A stretch of 42,353 bases of DNA from an uncultured bacterium (GTDB lineage: Bacteria > Bacillota_I > Bacilli_A > RF39 > UBA660), in NCBI GenBank assembly GCA_949292245.1, contig CASEYV010000007.1, positions 1-42,353 on the forward strand. Direction: 5' to 3'. The translations under genes were made by a program, and so were the position numbers. Positions 17,218-25,372 of the stretch are shown one piece after another (positions within the stretch are counted from its first letter, which is position 1; each line of letters begins with the position of its first letter). Under the pieces are notes generated by a model. That model did no database searches. It was not told the DNA's origin and worked only from the letters and a program-made list of their open reading frames with translations.

Positions 17218-18654
17218 TTACCTTTTTCTTTTTCTTACTGCTTCTTCTATTAGGCTTTGTTTTAAATTTAATAATCTTTTTGAAAGGTCTACATAATAAA
17301 TGTGAGGATTATTCATTCTTTTAATTTCTGGATACATTGTTGCAAATTCTTTTTCACAATATTTTTGGCTTTCATATATGCTAGGTACTTTATAAACAAG
17401 ATTGCCATTTATAAATATTGGTAATTGTAATTCCCTAACATAATAATTTTTTAACGCTTTTTGGCGAAATTCATCTATTGGATTTATTAATGTGTAAGTA
17501 TCTTCCGGTATTTCTTCATCATAAATAACTATTACGTCTCCTAGAGCAAAACCAGTATCTTTGTCATAAAAGCGATATACTTTTTTATAATGAGGATTTG
17601 TCGTTTTTATTTTAGAATCACTTATTTTAATTTTGGGAATTATTATACCATTTTCTTCAATTGCACATAGCTTATATACTCCACCTATTATGTCATTTGC
17701 TGCAGCAATATTATCTCCTACACCAATAGAATCAAAACATGCTTTTTCTTCTATTAAATTTTTTATCTTTTTTTCATCAAGACCATTACTTAAACATATT
17801 TTGGCATCAAAATATCCTGCCTCATCTAGCATCTTTCTAGCTTCTTTCGATAAATATGCTAAATCTCCACTATCTATTCTTATTCCTTTAAATTCTAAAT
17901 TGTTTGGTTTTAAATATTCATTCGCTACCTTAATTGCATTAGGTATGCCACTTCTTAAGGTATCATAAGTATCTACTAAAAACATGCAATTATTAGGATT
18001 GCTTTTCGCAAAATTTAGAAATGCTTGATATTCGTTATTAGAATCAGATACTAAACTATGTGCCATTGTTCCAAGAGCAGGTATTTGATATTTCATGGCC
18101 GCTAAGGTGTTACTTGTACCAATACAACCACTTATAAATGCACATTTCGCTGCTTCTAAACTTGATATATCTCCTCTTGCTCTTCTTGCTCCAAATTCCA
18201 TAACTTTTTTACCATCTGCGGCATTAACTATTCTTTTACTTGCTGTTGTGTATAATGTATTAGAATTAAAATATAAAAGTAAAGCAGTTTCTATTAACTG
18301 AGCTTCAATTATTGGAGCTTTAACTGTAATAATTGGTTCATTGGGAAATACTACTGTACCATCTGGTACAGCATAAATATCCCCATTAAATCTTAAATTA
18401 TGTAAATATTCTAAATATTCATCACTGAAACAATTAGTACTTTTTAAATATGCAATATCTTCTTTAGTTAATTTAAAATTTTGAATATAATTTATTATAC
18501 TATCTAATCCTCCAGATATAGCATAACCTCCGTTAAAAGGATTTTTTCTAAAAAATACATCAAAATATGCAACTTTATTTATTTCCCCTTTATCAAAATA
18601 GGTTTGTCCCATCGTAAATTCATAAAAGTCAATAATCATTGTTAAATTTTCCAT
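17218..18654 (-). CDS. pncB: Nicotinate phosphoribosyltransferase
   Basis: 478 residues, the length of the bacterial form. MIDFYEFTMGQTYFDKG opens the enzyme. VMEFGARRARGDISS, CIGTSNTLAA, GTMAHSLVSD and IRIDSGDLAYLSKEARKMLD give the phosphoribosyl- and nicotinate-binding core. It converts nicotinate and PRPP to nicotinate mononucleotide in the Preiss-Handler pathway. The gene starts 3 nt beyond the nicotinamidase stop, so nicotinamide is deamidated and then ribosylated by one transcription unit. Confidence 0.97.
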   Translation of the reverse strand: MENLTMIIDFYEFTMGQTYFDKGEINKVAYFDVFFRKNPFNGGYAISGGLDSIINYIQNFKLTKEDIAYLKSTNCFSDEYLEYLHNLRFNGDIYAVPDGTVVFPNEPIITVKAPIIEAQLIETALLLYFNSNTLYTTASKRIVNAADGKKVMEFGARRARGDISSLEAAKCAFISGCIGTSNTLAAMKYQIPALGTMAHSLVSDSNNEYQAFLNFAKSNPNNCMFLVDTYDTLRSGIPNAIKVANEYLKPNNLEFKGIRIDSGDLAYLSKEARKMLDEAGYFDAKICLSNGLDEKKIKNLIEEKACFDSIGVGDNIAAANDIIGGVYKLCAIEENGIIIPKIKISDSKIKTTNPHYKKVYRFYDKDTGFALGDVIVIYDEEIPEDTYTLINPIDEFRQKALKNYYVRELQLPIFINGNLVYKVPSIYESQKYCEKEFATMYPEIKRMNNPHIYYVDLSKRLLNLKQSLIEEAVRKRKR

Positions 18655-18657
18655 ATT

Positions 18658-19248
18658 TTACCTTCTTTCATATCTTCTAACTAGTTTTATTCCTGCTTGT
18701 TCCATTAATTTAAAAGCCATTTCATTATATTCATTTTTGTTATGATTAAAAGAATCATATGTGTCTACTGCATTTGTAGGAATAATTATATCTACTCTTT
18801 TGTCCGTTTCATCAAAATAATTTTGTAATGGTATAGCTAAATTCATGTCACAAATATCTGTACACCAACCCGCTATAATTATTTGTTCTATTTGTCTTAA
18901 TCTTTTAATGTCTTTCATAAATCCCTTGGCAAAAATTGCACTAGTGGAGTTTTTTTGATAAACTAAAGCATCTTTTTCATATGGCTTTAATTCTTCAATA
19001 ACTTCTGATTCTATTGTATCTGCTAAACTATGCACTGGATATCTATCAAACTCACGACATCCTAAAGTGTGCCAATCTTTAATAAATCCGATTTGCCCTT
19101 CTTCATCTTTTATGGCTGTATTTATTAATGTTAATAAATTTGGTAGTGTTTCTAATACTTTAGCATCAGCCATTGCTCCAACTCGACAAAAAGCATTAAT
19201 AGTGTCAACAAATAAATATAATCTTTTAATTTTCTCTAATTCTTTCAT
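18658..19248 (-). CDS. pncA: Nicotinamidase (isochorismatase-like hydrolase)
   Basis: 196 residues from the ATG at 19248, chosen because AGGAG lies 7 nt ahead of it; an upstream in-frame ATG at 19272 lacks a site. LFVDTINAFCRVGAMA has the catalytic Asp. DWHTLGCREFDRYPVH holds the metal-binding Asp/His residues. IIAGWCTDICDMNLAIPLQ holds the nucleophile Cys. It hydrolyses nicotinamide to nicotinate for PncB just downstream. Insertion of VGAMAD after the catalytic Asp region is typical of the Gram-positive subgroup. Confidence 0.9.
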   Translation of the reverse strand: MKELEKIKRLYLFVDTINAFCRVGAMADAKVLETLPNLLTLINTAIKDEEGQIGFIKDWHTLGCREFDRYPVHSLADTIESEVIEELKPYEKDALVYQKNSTSAIFAKGFMKDIKRLRQIEQIIIAGWCTDICDMNLAIPLQNYFDETDKRVDIIIPTNAVDTYDSFNHNKNEYNEMAFKLMEQAGIKLVRRYERR

Positions 19249-19313
19249 AATTTTCTCCTTTCTTATTAACATTTTGTTAATATCAATAATTAAAAAATAT
19301 AATTGTTATTAAC

Positions 19314-19342
19314 ATTATATTAAAAACAATATTTTTTGTCAA
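19314..19342 (-). promoter_or_regulatory. Promoter of pncA-pncB
   Basis: On the minus strand TTGACA (19337-19342) and TATAAT (19314-19319) are 17 bp apart, a perfect consensus. A GTTAATAAC/GATATTAAC inverted repeat spans about 19273-19312 next to the start point and could be an operator for an NAD-responsive repressor; that part is inference. Confidence 0.85.
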
Positions 19343-19350
19343 TACTTTTA

Positions 19351-19380
19351 TTTACATTTACATATTAAATGTGCTATAAT
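19351..19380 (+). promoter_or_regulatory. Promoter of the 79-residue gene
   Basis: TTTACA (19351-19356) and TATAAT (19375-19380) are 18 bp apart, followed by a GAGG ribosome site and ATG at 19401. It lies back to back with the pncA promoter. Confidence 0.7.
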
Positions 19381-19400
19381 TTTTTAATCGAGGTTATATT

Positions 19401-19640
19401 ATGTTTAATAATAATGATAATAATGAAGTTTTTGATGATCTAAGTTACCTAGCAGATGATGAAGCTTATGCTAGTCTTTATTATGATCTATTATTTAATT
19501 GGCATAAATACTATCAATATTATTTAGATGGTACTTTAGAAGAAAAATTAAAAAAAATTTATAACCCTGAAGATATAAAATTAGCTTCACTTTTTTTAGA
19601 AGAAAAAGGTCAATCATTAACAAGAAGTAAAAACAATTAA
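19401..19640 (+). CDS. Small acidic protein, unknown function
   Basis: 79 residues, no membrane helix or signal. The N-terminus is Asn/Asp-rich; the middle is aromatic (YYDLLFNWHKYYQYYLDG, about residues 28-45) and is followed by an amphipathic helix. A real promoter and ribosome site lie upstream and a terminator downstream, so it is likely expressed. No family recognised. Confidence 0.65.
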   Translation: MFNNNDNNEVFDDLSYLADDEAYASLYYDLLFNWHKYYQYYLDGTLEEKLKKIYNPEDIKLASLFLEEKGQSLTRSKNN

Positions 19641-19653
19641 TTTTTATGTAACT

Positions 19654-19685
19654 AAAAAGCACCACCTTACGTTGGTACTTTTGTT
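19654..19685. terminator. Bidirectional terminator
   Basis: Stem AAAAGcACCA/TGGTaCTTTT with T runs on both sides. It closes the 79-residue gene from the left and the tRNA-Cys gene from the right. Confidence 0.75.
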
Positions 19686-19693
19686 TTTCTTTG

Positions 19694-19767
19694 TGGAGGG
19701 CCTAGTCGGATTTGAACCAACGATCAGGGATTTGCAATCCCGTGCCTTACCACTTGGCTATAGACCC
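19694..19767 (-). tRNA. tRNA-Cys (GCA)
   Basis: 74 nt with encoded CCA. The acceptor GGGTCTA pairs with TAGGCCC, and the anticodon stem GGGATT/AATCCC encloses GCA. The T loop reads TTCAAAT. The promoter is TTGACA (19806-19811), 17 bp, TAAAAT (19783-19788). Confidence 0.97.
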
Positions 19768-19782
19768 AGCACTTGTATTAAT

Positions 19783-19811
19783 ATTTTACAATATTAACAT
19801 TCCTTTGTCAA
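19783..19811 (-). promoter_or_regulatory. Promoter of tRNA-Cys
   Basis: Minus-strand TTGACA and TAAAAT boxes with a 17-bp spacer, ending 16 nt before the tRNA 5' end. Confidence 0.8.
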
Positions 19812-19874
19812 TTAATAATAATTATGTATATTAATAATAATTTAGAACAATACTAGTTATAAAGGAGATGAATT

Positions 19875-20306
19875 ATGCAAGAAAATATTAATGCTCTAGA
19901 TGAAGTGAATAAAGGAGCAACTATGGGTTGTGATGCTATTAGCTTTATTATTGATAAAGTCGAAGATAAGAAATTTAAAGAGTTGTTAGAAAAACAATAT
20001 GACTTGTATGATAATATTAAAAAAAAGGTTGAAAAAATATATAATAAATATAATGATGAAAAAGAACCACACAAAACAAATGTTGTAAATAAGATGATGA
20101 CCTGGTATGGTATTAATTTAAAAACTATAACTGACCATAGTAATTCTAAAATTGCTGAAATTTTATCCCAAGGTACAAATATGGGAATTATTGAAGGAAA
20201 AAAAATATTAAATAATAAAAATATCAACGAAGATGTTTCAAAAATTGTTGAAGATTTTGTTGATAGTCAAGAAAAACTAATAGAAGATTTAAAAGATTAT
20301 CTATAA
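19875..20306 (+). CDS. Four-helix-bundle protein, unknown function
   Basis: 143 residues, entirely helical by composition: four long amphipathic stretches with breaks near residues 28, 62 and 110. Notable blocks are KGATMGCDAISFIIDKVEDK and HSNSKIAEILSQGTNMGIIEG. It resembles ferritin-like or DUF2383-type bundles in outline, but no metal-binding ExxH motif is visible. AAAGGAG precedes the ATG. Its terminator overlaps the last codons. Confidence 0.6.
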   Translation: MQENINALDEVNKGATMGCDAISFIIDKVEDKKFKELLEKQYDLYDNIKKKVEKIYNKYNDEKEPHKTNVVNKMMTWYGINLKTITDHSNSKIAEILSQGTNMGIIEGKKILNNKNINEDVSKIVEDFVDSQEKLIEDLKDYL

Positions 20307-20325
20307 ATTTCTATTAGTTTTTTTC
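20275..20325 (+). terminator. Terminator overlapping the end of the helical-bundle gene
   Basis: Stem CTAATAGAA (20277-20285) and TTCTATTAG (20309-20317) followed by seven T. The upstream arm lies within the coding sequence. Confidence 0.75.
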
Positions 20326-21924
20326 TATCAATTTTATGACATAACATCTGTTTCTAATCGTTATACGTAAGTTTAAATAATCGGCATTTGATGCTTCTTC
20401 TGGAATTTTTAATACAAGTTTTTTTTCGGTTATTTCACTTGGAGTGACATTAGTTATACTTTTTGTATAAGTTTTACCATTAATAAGATATTCAATAGAT
20501 CCAAATGTATTTATAAATGTTTTTATATTTTGAATACTTTTATATGCTTCAGTAGTTTTATCTATTGTAAAATCATAGTCTAATATCATTAATGTTTCTT
20601 GCTGTGAAGATGTACCTTGAATTAATACTAAGCCATCATATTCTTTGCATTCTTCTTTAATACAACTTTCATATTTGTAAGCATATCTTTTGGTAAATTC
20701 AACACTTTTTATATTTAATGTCGTATCTTTAAGCATACTACTTGAAAATGATACATTTTCATTTAAGTTAGCAGTCCTTACTTCTTCTACACCCATTAAT
20801 TTTGTTGGTTTTAATTTTACTGTTATTATTTTTGCTAAGAACTTATCTGTCTTTTGTGCTTCTCCATAATATAATTTTATATTGTATTTGTTTTTAACTT
20901 GATTTTTATTTAAAATATATGCCATTACATATGTTTTATTTGCTCTTGCATCTATTTCATAATTCATATATGGATAACCATAATCAATAAAATAATTGCC
21001 TATGTCTAATGTGGGATATATAATATTAGAGCCTATGTATAATTTAAAACTTGTGTAATCTAATTTTTTTCTTTCATGTGTATTGTTTGTTATATTCATC
21101 TTTATTACTAAATAATATTTATCTTCATATATCTTTTTTCCTGCCATGTCAATATCAGTTAAGATGCTCTCTTCAATATTTATACTTAATCCATTGTAAG
21201 AAAATGTTTGATTTTCATTATAATTATATTTTAATTTTTCATATCCTTTTATAAAACTAAATATTAATACTACTCCTAAAATTCCACCAATTATACATAT
21301 TATTAGTTTATTTTCTAAAAAATAGTAATATAATTCTCTTATTGTTCGGTGAATCGTTCTTTTGGCTTTGTATGTTTCAAAATTGATGTTTAATTCTACT
21401 TCTTCACTATCACTATCACTTATTTCTAAAATATCTTGTTTAAAATCAAATTGTTTAACATTAAAACCTAATGCTCTTATTCCTAAAATTACTACAAATA
21501 TTAATTGGGGATAGTATATTATCTGAGCAATATCCCTAAATGTTCTTGCTGATGCCGTTTCCCATAATGCTTCATTTAAACTATTTATCAAAAAGTATGA
21601 AATAAATAATGCTACTAATAATAAAACATAATATAGTATTGCCATCAAATAAAATTTATTTGGTTTCTTTTTTACTTTTAATAATACATACATTGCTATT
21701 AATACTAAAATTGTTAGTATTAATATTAAAAATAAAAAGGGCTTTACTGTGTCTCTAGCTATTGTTTCATAAACAGATACTGTATAGCCATTGCGGATAA
21801 AATCACGAAAAAAAGTTAAGACTGTTCCACTGCGTACTGCTATAAAAATTGTTGCTAATGTTAAAATAATATGAATTAGTTTAAAATGTTTAATTAAAAA
21901 TCCATATGGTTTTTTTAATATCAT
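20314..21924 (-). CDS. Large membrane protein with external Ig-like (DUF4352-type) domain
   Basis: 536 residues. About five hydrophobic segments lie in the first 160 residues, a charged linker rich in DSDSEE follows, and another helix lies near 208-228. The rest is an extracytoplasmic beta-rich region: SYNGLSINIEESILTD and KYYLVIKMNITNNTHE resemble DUF4352-like folds that sit on the outside of Gram-positive cells. The last about 130 residues form a second beta domain. No enzyme motif is seen. Probably an envelope or stress-related protein; exact family not recognised. Confidence 0.55.
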   Translation of the reverse strand: MILKKPYGFLIKHFKLIHIILTLATIFIAVRSGTVLTFFRDFIRNGYTVSVYETIARDTVKPFLFLILILTILVLIAMYVLLKVKKKPNKFYLMAILYYVLLLVALFISYFLINSLNEALWETASARTFRDIAQIIYYPQLIFVVILGIRALGFNVKQFDFKQDILEISDSDSEEVELNINFETYKAKRTIHRTIRELYYYFLENKLIICIIGGILGVVLIFSFIKGYEKLKYNYNENQTFSYNGLSINIEESILTDIDMAGKKIYEDKYYLVIKMNITNNTHERKKLDYTSFKLYIGSNIIYPTLDIGNYFIDYGYPYMNYEIDARANKTYVMAYILNKNQVKNKYNIKLYYGEAQKTDKFLAKIITVKLKPTKLMGVEEVRTANLNENVSFSSSMLKDTTLNIKSVEFTKRYAYKYESCIKEECKEYDGLVLIQGTSSQQETLMILDYDFTIDKTTEAYKSIQNIKTFINTFGSIEYLINGKTYTKSITNVTPSEITEKKLVLKIPEEASNADYLNLRITIRNRCYVIKLIEKN

Positions 21925-22027
21925 ACTATTGCACCCGTTTCTTACTATACTCCATTATTATTATAAACGATTTATTAATTTTTTTAAATATTATTTAATT
22001 AATTTAAAAGTTATTGACATAAAAATA

Positions 22028-22050
22028 AAAATATGACTATTTGTCATATT
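22028..22050 (-). terminator. Terminator after the LysM gene
   Basis: Stem AATATGAC/GTCATATT with a 5-nt loop; on the minus strand it runs into T/A-rich sequence. It closes the cluster that begins with the holin gene at 25300. Confidence 0.75.
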
Positions 22051-22500
22051 TTATCTCTTAGTTACTAATATTTGATCTTTTAATAAATATATTGTCGGAT
22101 TTTGTCTTAATAAACTTTCTTCAGATATTTTAAACATTTCTGCTACATTTTTTAATGTGTCTCCTTCTGCTGTTATGTAATAACTATATCCACTTTTAGG
22201 TATTAATATTTCTTGATTAGGATATATGTAATCATCCATATTTAAACCATTTAAACTTGCAAGTAAGGTTGGATTAATATTGTATTTTTGAGCTATCTTA
22301 TATAAAGAATCTCCTTTTTCAATAGTATAATAATTAAAATATTGTTCTTTTTCTTTAGGTACTATTATATCCATTCCTGTTCGTAAATCTTCCCCATAAT
22401 ATATATTGTTAATTTCCATTAATACTTCTGGTTTAGTATTAAATTTATTTGCTATTTTTGTTAATGTATCCCCCGGTTTTATAGTGTATTTATCAAACAT
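22051..22500 (-). CDS. Protein of three LysM repeats
   Basis: 149 residues made of three LysM peptidoglycan-binding repeats: YTIKPGDTLTKIANKF (about 5-20), YTIEKGDSLYKIAQKYN (about 54-70) and YYITAEGDTLKNVAEMF (about 107-123). There is no signal peptide and no catalytic domain. Proteins of this build (SafA-like) sit on spore or cell-wall peptidoglycan. It ends a run of wall-related genes. Confidence 0.85.
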   Translation of the reverse strand: MFDKYTIKPGDTLTKIANKFNTKPEVLMEINNIYYGEDLRTGMDIIVPKEKEQYFNYYTIEKGDSLYKIAQKYNINPTLLASLNGLNMDDYIYPNQEILIPKSGYSYYITAEGDTLKNVAEMFKISEESLLRQNPTIYLLKDQILVTKR

Positions 22501-22543
22501 TTTATCACATCCTAATATAGAATATGAAATAATTTTAAATTGG

Positions 22544-23614
22544 TTAAAATATAAATACCATGTTTTTATAGTTAAAATTCCATTCTGAGTATCTTAATAA
22601 CGCTTTTTCACCATCTATTGGATTATATTTATATAATGTATCATTAGATATGTAATAAACATCTAAATTATCTATTTTTACTATTTGTTTAACTTCTCTA
22701 TTACTTACTAAATATAAATTGTTACAATCATTTATTTTTTCATATAACTTATTATTATCAATAATATATGTTATTGCTGTATCTTTTTTAAATGTTGGTT
22801 TTTCTTTTTGAAATGTTTGATTGCTTATTTTTTGCCATTCGTCATTAATTAATACTTTATTTTCTGTTTTGTATAATTTTTCTTTTTTCATATCAATGTA
22901 GTATTCTTGATTGTTTTTTAGATCATAAATATATACATCGTTTTTGTTATTTCCTAAAAAATAACTATCAAAATATATTTCAAATCTTAAGTTAATTGTG
23001 CTCTTTTGAGCTTTGTCTGTATTAATAACATATAATTTATTAAATATGTAGTCTTGTTCATAATCAGGTATTAATAAATAATTATTATACTGATATATTA
23101 AATTTAAATTATATATGTCTTTAGAAAATAAACTAAATTTCTTTTCTTTGTCTTTACTTATATAAATAAAATCATGATAATTCCATAATAAATAAGTATT
23201 TCCCTCTAATTCAGTAATTTCTATGTTTTCATAACTTGATGTTTTATTAAACTCATCATTATCTTTAATATTTTTTATATAGTAATTTTCTTCTTCATTA
23301 CATACACTATATAAATTTATATTGGTTGTTTTAAAACTTAAACAATTGTCCTCTTCATCAATACTGTTTATTAATTTCCTTTTTGTTGTGTAATTATCTA
23401 ATGATACTAAATTGTATTCTTTTTTATCTTTGGTTATAGTAAAAAAATAAGCTTTCATTTCTTTATTATATTCTTCTACAATATCAAAATCATTTATTTT
23501 ATATTCTAGTTTATAACTAGTTTTGCGAAAATAAATGTAACTAAATATTGTAAATAATACTATAATAACTATTACTAATATGAAATGCTTATTTTTTTTC
23601 ATTATTACTCTCAT
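22544..23614 (-). CDS. Membrane-anchored protein, unknown function
   Basis: 356 residues. One N-terminal membrane helix (about 10-28) precedes a large external, Tyr/Asn/Lys-rich domain made of repeated short beta strands (LVSLDNYTTKR, NLYLVSNREVKQIVKI, VYYISNDTLYKYNP). This suggests a propeller or similar fold. Its start overlaps the end of the PH-domain gene by 26 nt; the second in-frame ATG, four residues in, is an alternative. No known family recognised. Confidence 0.5.
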   Translation of the reverse strand: MRVIMKKNKHFILVIVIIVLFTIFSYIYFRKTSYKLEYKINDFDIVEEYNKEMKAYFFTITKDKKEYNLVSLDNYTTKRKLINSIDEEDNCLSFKTTNINLYSVCNEEENYYIKNIKDNDEFNKTSSYENIEITELEGNTYLLWNYHDFIYISKDKEKKFSLFSKDIYNLNLIYQYNNYLLIPDYEQDYIFNKLYVINTDKAQKSTINLRFEIYFDSYFLGNNKNDVYIYDLKNNQEYYIDMKKEKLYKTENKVLINDEWQKISNQTFQKEKPTFKKDTAITYIIDNNKLYEKINDCNNLYLVSNREVKQIVKIDNLDVYYISNDTLYKYNPIDGEKALLRYSEWNFNYKNMVFIF

Positions 23615-24041
23615 TTGTTTTATATAATTTTTTTTCTTGCATCATGAACTCTGTTATATTTGTTTCTATTTCATCCAATCCACTTTTTGATAAATTTGAT
23701 AAAACTACTTCTTCTTTTACTGTATCAATCGTTATCTTACCCCAAATTAATCCTTGATATACCCATAAGTCATTGTATAAATCTGGAGTAATTGAACTTA
23801 AGAAATAGCCCCAAACTACCCTTTTTTGTCCTATTAGTATTCTTTTATTTGTTAATACAACTACACAACTAGTAAATATATCATAAAAATTGGAGTTTTT
23901 TTGACCTGCGAAAACAAAAGTTGGCTCTTCTCCAGGGTTTAAATGTTTTTCAATAACATCACAGTGTTTCTTTAATCGCCATGCTATCCCGCCGGGATGT
24001 CTTTTTTTAAAATCTAATGCTAATTTATATACACTATTCAT
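23589..24041 (-). CDS. Bacterial PH-domain protein
   Basis: 150 residues from the ATG at 24041, chosen for the AGGTGG site five bases ahead; an in-frame ATG 15 codons upstream has no site. The core reads LNPGEEPTFVFAGQ, VVLTNKRILIGQK and ITIDTVKEEVVLSNLSKSG, the strand order of bacterial PH (YokE/bPH) domains. The usual C-terminal helix follows (ETNITEFMMQEK). Role unknown; it sits between an endolysin-like gene and a membrane protein gene. Confidence 0.7.
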   Translation of the reverse strand: MNSVYKLALDFKKRHPGGIAWRLKKHCDVIEKHLNPGEEPTFVFAGQKNSNFYDIFTSCVVVLTNKRILIGQKRVVWGYFLSSITPDLYNDLWVYQGLIWGKITIDTVKEEVVLSNLSKSGLDEIETNITEFMMQEKKLYKTNESNNEKK

Positions 24042-24086
24042 GATACCACCTAAAATTATTTTATAATAATTTTTATGTTTGTGCAA

Positions 24087-25028
24087 CTAGTTTAAAAACT
24101 TTGTACTTACGTAACGATTGTTGCCAATCTTTGTCCAAGTGCCTTGTTCTAAAATGCTTGCTACAGTTGTTCCTTTAGGCAATGGGGCTAAAGTACTAAT
24201 AATTTGTCCATTTGGCTTTTTTCTTACATTTAAATAATCTGCAGTTACATTTTTAGTATCATAATATATTTTAGGTTTATTTTTACTTAAAAAGTTTCCT
24301 GATATGTATTCTTTATTGCTTATTCTAGCCCAATTTGAAGAAAATTCTAATACTTTAACTTTGGTATTTTTAGGTAATGCATTTATACTACTGTAACTTG
24401 TTCCAGGTCCTAACCTAACATTTAAATCACTCGTTGTATAATAATAATCACTGTTATTTTCTGAATATAAATTTACAAAATTTAGGCCATTACTAGATTT
24501 TATTTTAGTAAAACTATTGTCTATAAAAAATGCTTCCTCTGGTTTTATTGATCCACCAGTGGTATCTAATACATATATTCCATTAGAGTTTTTTTTAAGC
24601 CCAGAGCCCTTCATTTTTCCTCGCCCTACAACTATATGAAAATGATCTCCGGTTGCTAAACCATCTTTTCCTTCTAAAGCAATTTTTTCTTTACGGCTAA
24701 AAGTTTGACCAATACGAAGCTTGTTTAATTCTGAATCTTCTATGTGAGCTATCATTATTGTTACATAATCATTAAATGTTGGTGTTACAACCTTTGTTAA
24801 AGATTCAAGCCATAATGCATTTGTTGATGTTGTTCCTACTCCAAATATTCTTTTTACTACCATGTTATCACATGGACAGTAAAAATATCCATTCGGGCCT
24901 GTTGCTCCACAATTATCATCTATTGGATAATCTTTTGGTGTTCCTATCGTGTGTCTAGAATGAGTAAAATTATTTTTATAAGTTTGAGTAATATTCATTA
25001 TTTGTAGAGGATATATTAAATAATTCAT
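24087..25028 (-). CDS. M23-type peptidoglycan endopeptidase with two SH3b domains
   Basis: 313 residues without a signal peptide. The metallopeptidase part (1-175) has FTHSRHTIGTPKDYPID (His and Asp ligands, about 22-38) and GDHFHIVVGRG with the HxH ligand pair (about 131-141). Two bacterial SH3 wall-binding domains follow (TSDLNVRLGPGTSYSSINAL and TADYLNVRKKPNGQIISTL). It overlaps the holin gene by 4 nt, so it is the endolysin of a phage-type lysis cassette. Confidence 0.82.
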   Translation of the reverse strand: MNYLIYPLQIMNITQTYKNNFTHSRHTIGTPKDYPIDDNCGATGPNGYFYCPCDNMVVKRIFGVGTTSTNALWLESLTKVVTPTFNDYVTIMIAHIEDSELNKLRIGQTFSRKEKIALEGKDGLATGDHFHIVVGRGKMKGSGLKKNSNGIYVLDTTGGSIKPEEAFFIDNSFTKIKSSNGLNFVNLYSENNSDYYYTTSDLNVRLGPGTSYSSINALPKNTKVKVLEFSSNWARISNKEYISGNFLSKNKPKIYYDTKNVTADYLNVRKKPNGQIISTLAPLPKGTTVASILEQGTWTKIGNNRYVSTKFLN

Positions 25029-25300
25029 TCTGTAATCACCTCATTTTCTTTCTTTTTGCTTATTAATTCATTTATATTTTTTATTAAATCATAGGCTCCT
25101 CCAACCAACAAACCTGCACTTGCTACTGCTATAGATATGTTCTTTGTCATAACGTAATAAATAATTGACATTATTATTCCTATTATTAAATTTTGTAGCG
25201 GAATTATATTATTAGATATCCAACTAACTTTTTTTGCTATCACACTTAAAATTGTCGATACTATTATTGTAACTAAACCCATAATAACTTCTATGTCCAT
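25025..25300 (-). CDS. Phage-type holin
   Basis: 91 residues with an N-terminal helix (about 5-22), a second (about 33-50) and a glycine-rich third (about 55-73), and a charged C-terminal tail KKKENEVITE. Size, topology and the 4-nt overlap with an endolysin-like gene fit a phage lysis holin. No other phage genes lie around it. Confidence 0.7.
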   Translation of the reverse strand: MDIEVIMGLVTIIVSTILSVIAKKVSWISNNIIPLQNLIIGIIMSIIYYVMTKNISIAVASAGLLVGGAYDLIKNINELISKKKENEVITE

Positions 25301-25336
25301 TTTTCACCTCCATTATAAATTATTCCATAATAAAAA

Positions 25337-25372
25337 AAAGGAAGCTATGTTTGTCCATATTTTCCTAACTTA
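25337..25372 (-). terminator. Terminator of the ABC exporter operon
   Basis: On the minus strand AGGAAAATATG and CATAGCTTCCT form an interrupted stem followed by eight T. It overlaps the stop of the second exporter gene. Confidence 0.75.

Noticed and set aside
24087-25300. A complete prophage
   Set aside because: Only lysis-type genes are present; no capsid, tail, terminase or integrase genes lie around them.
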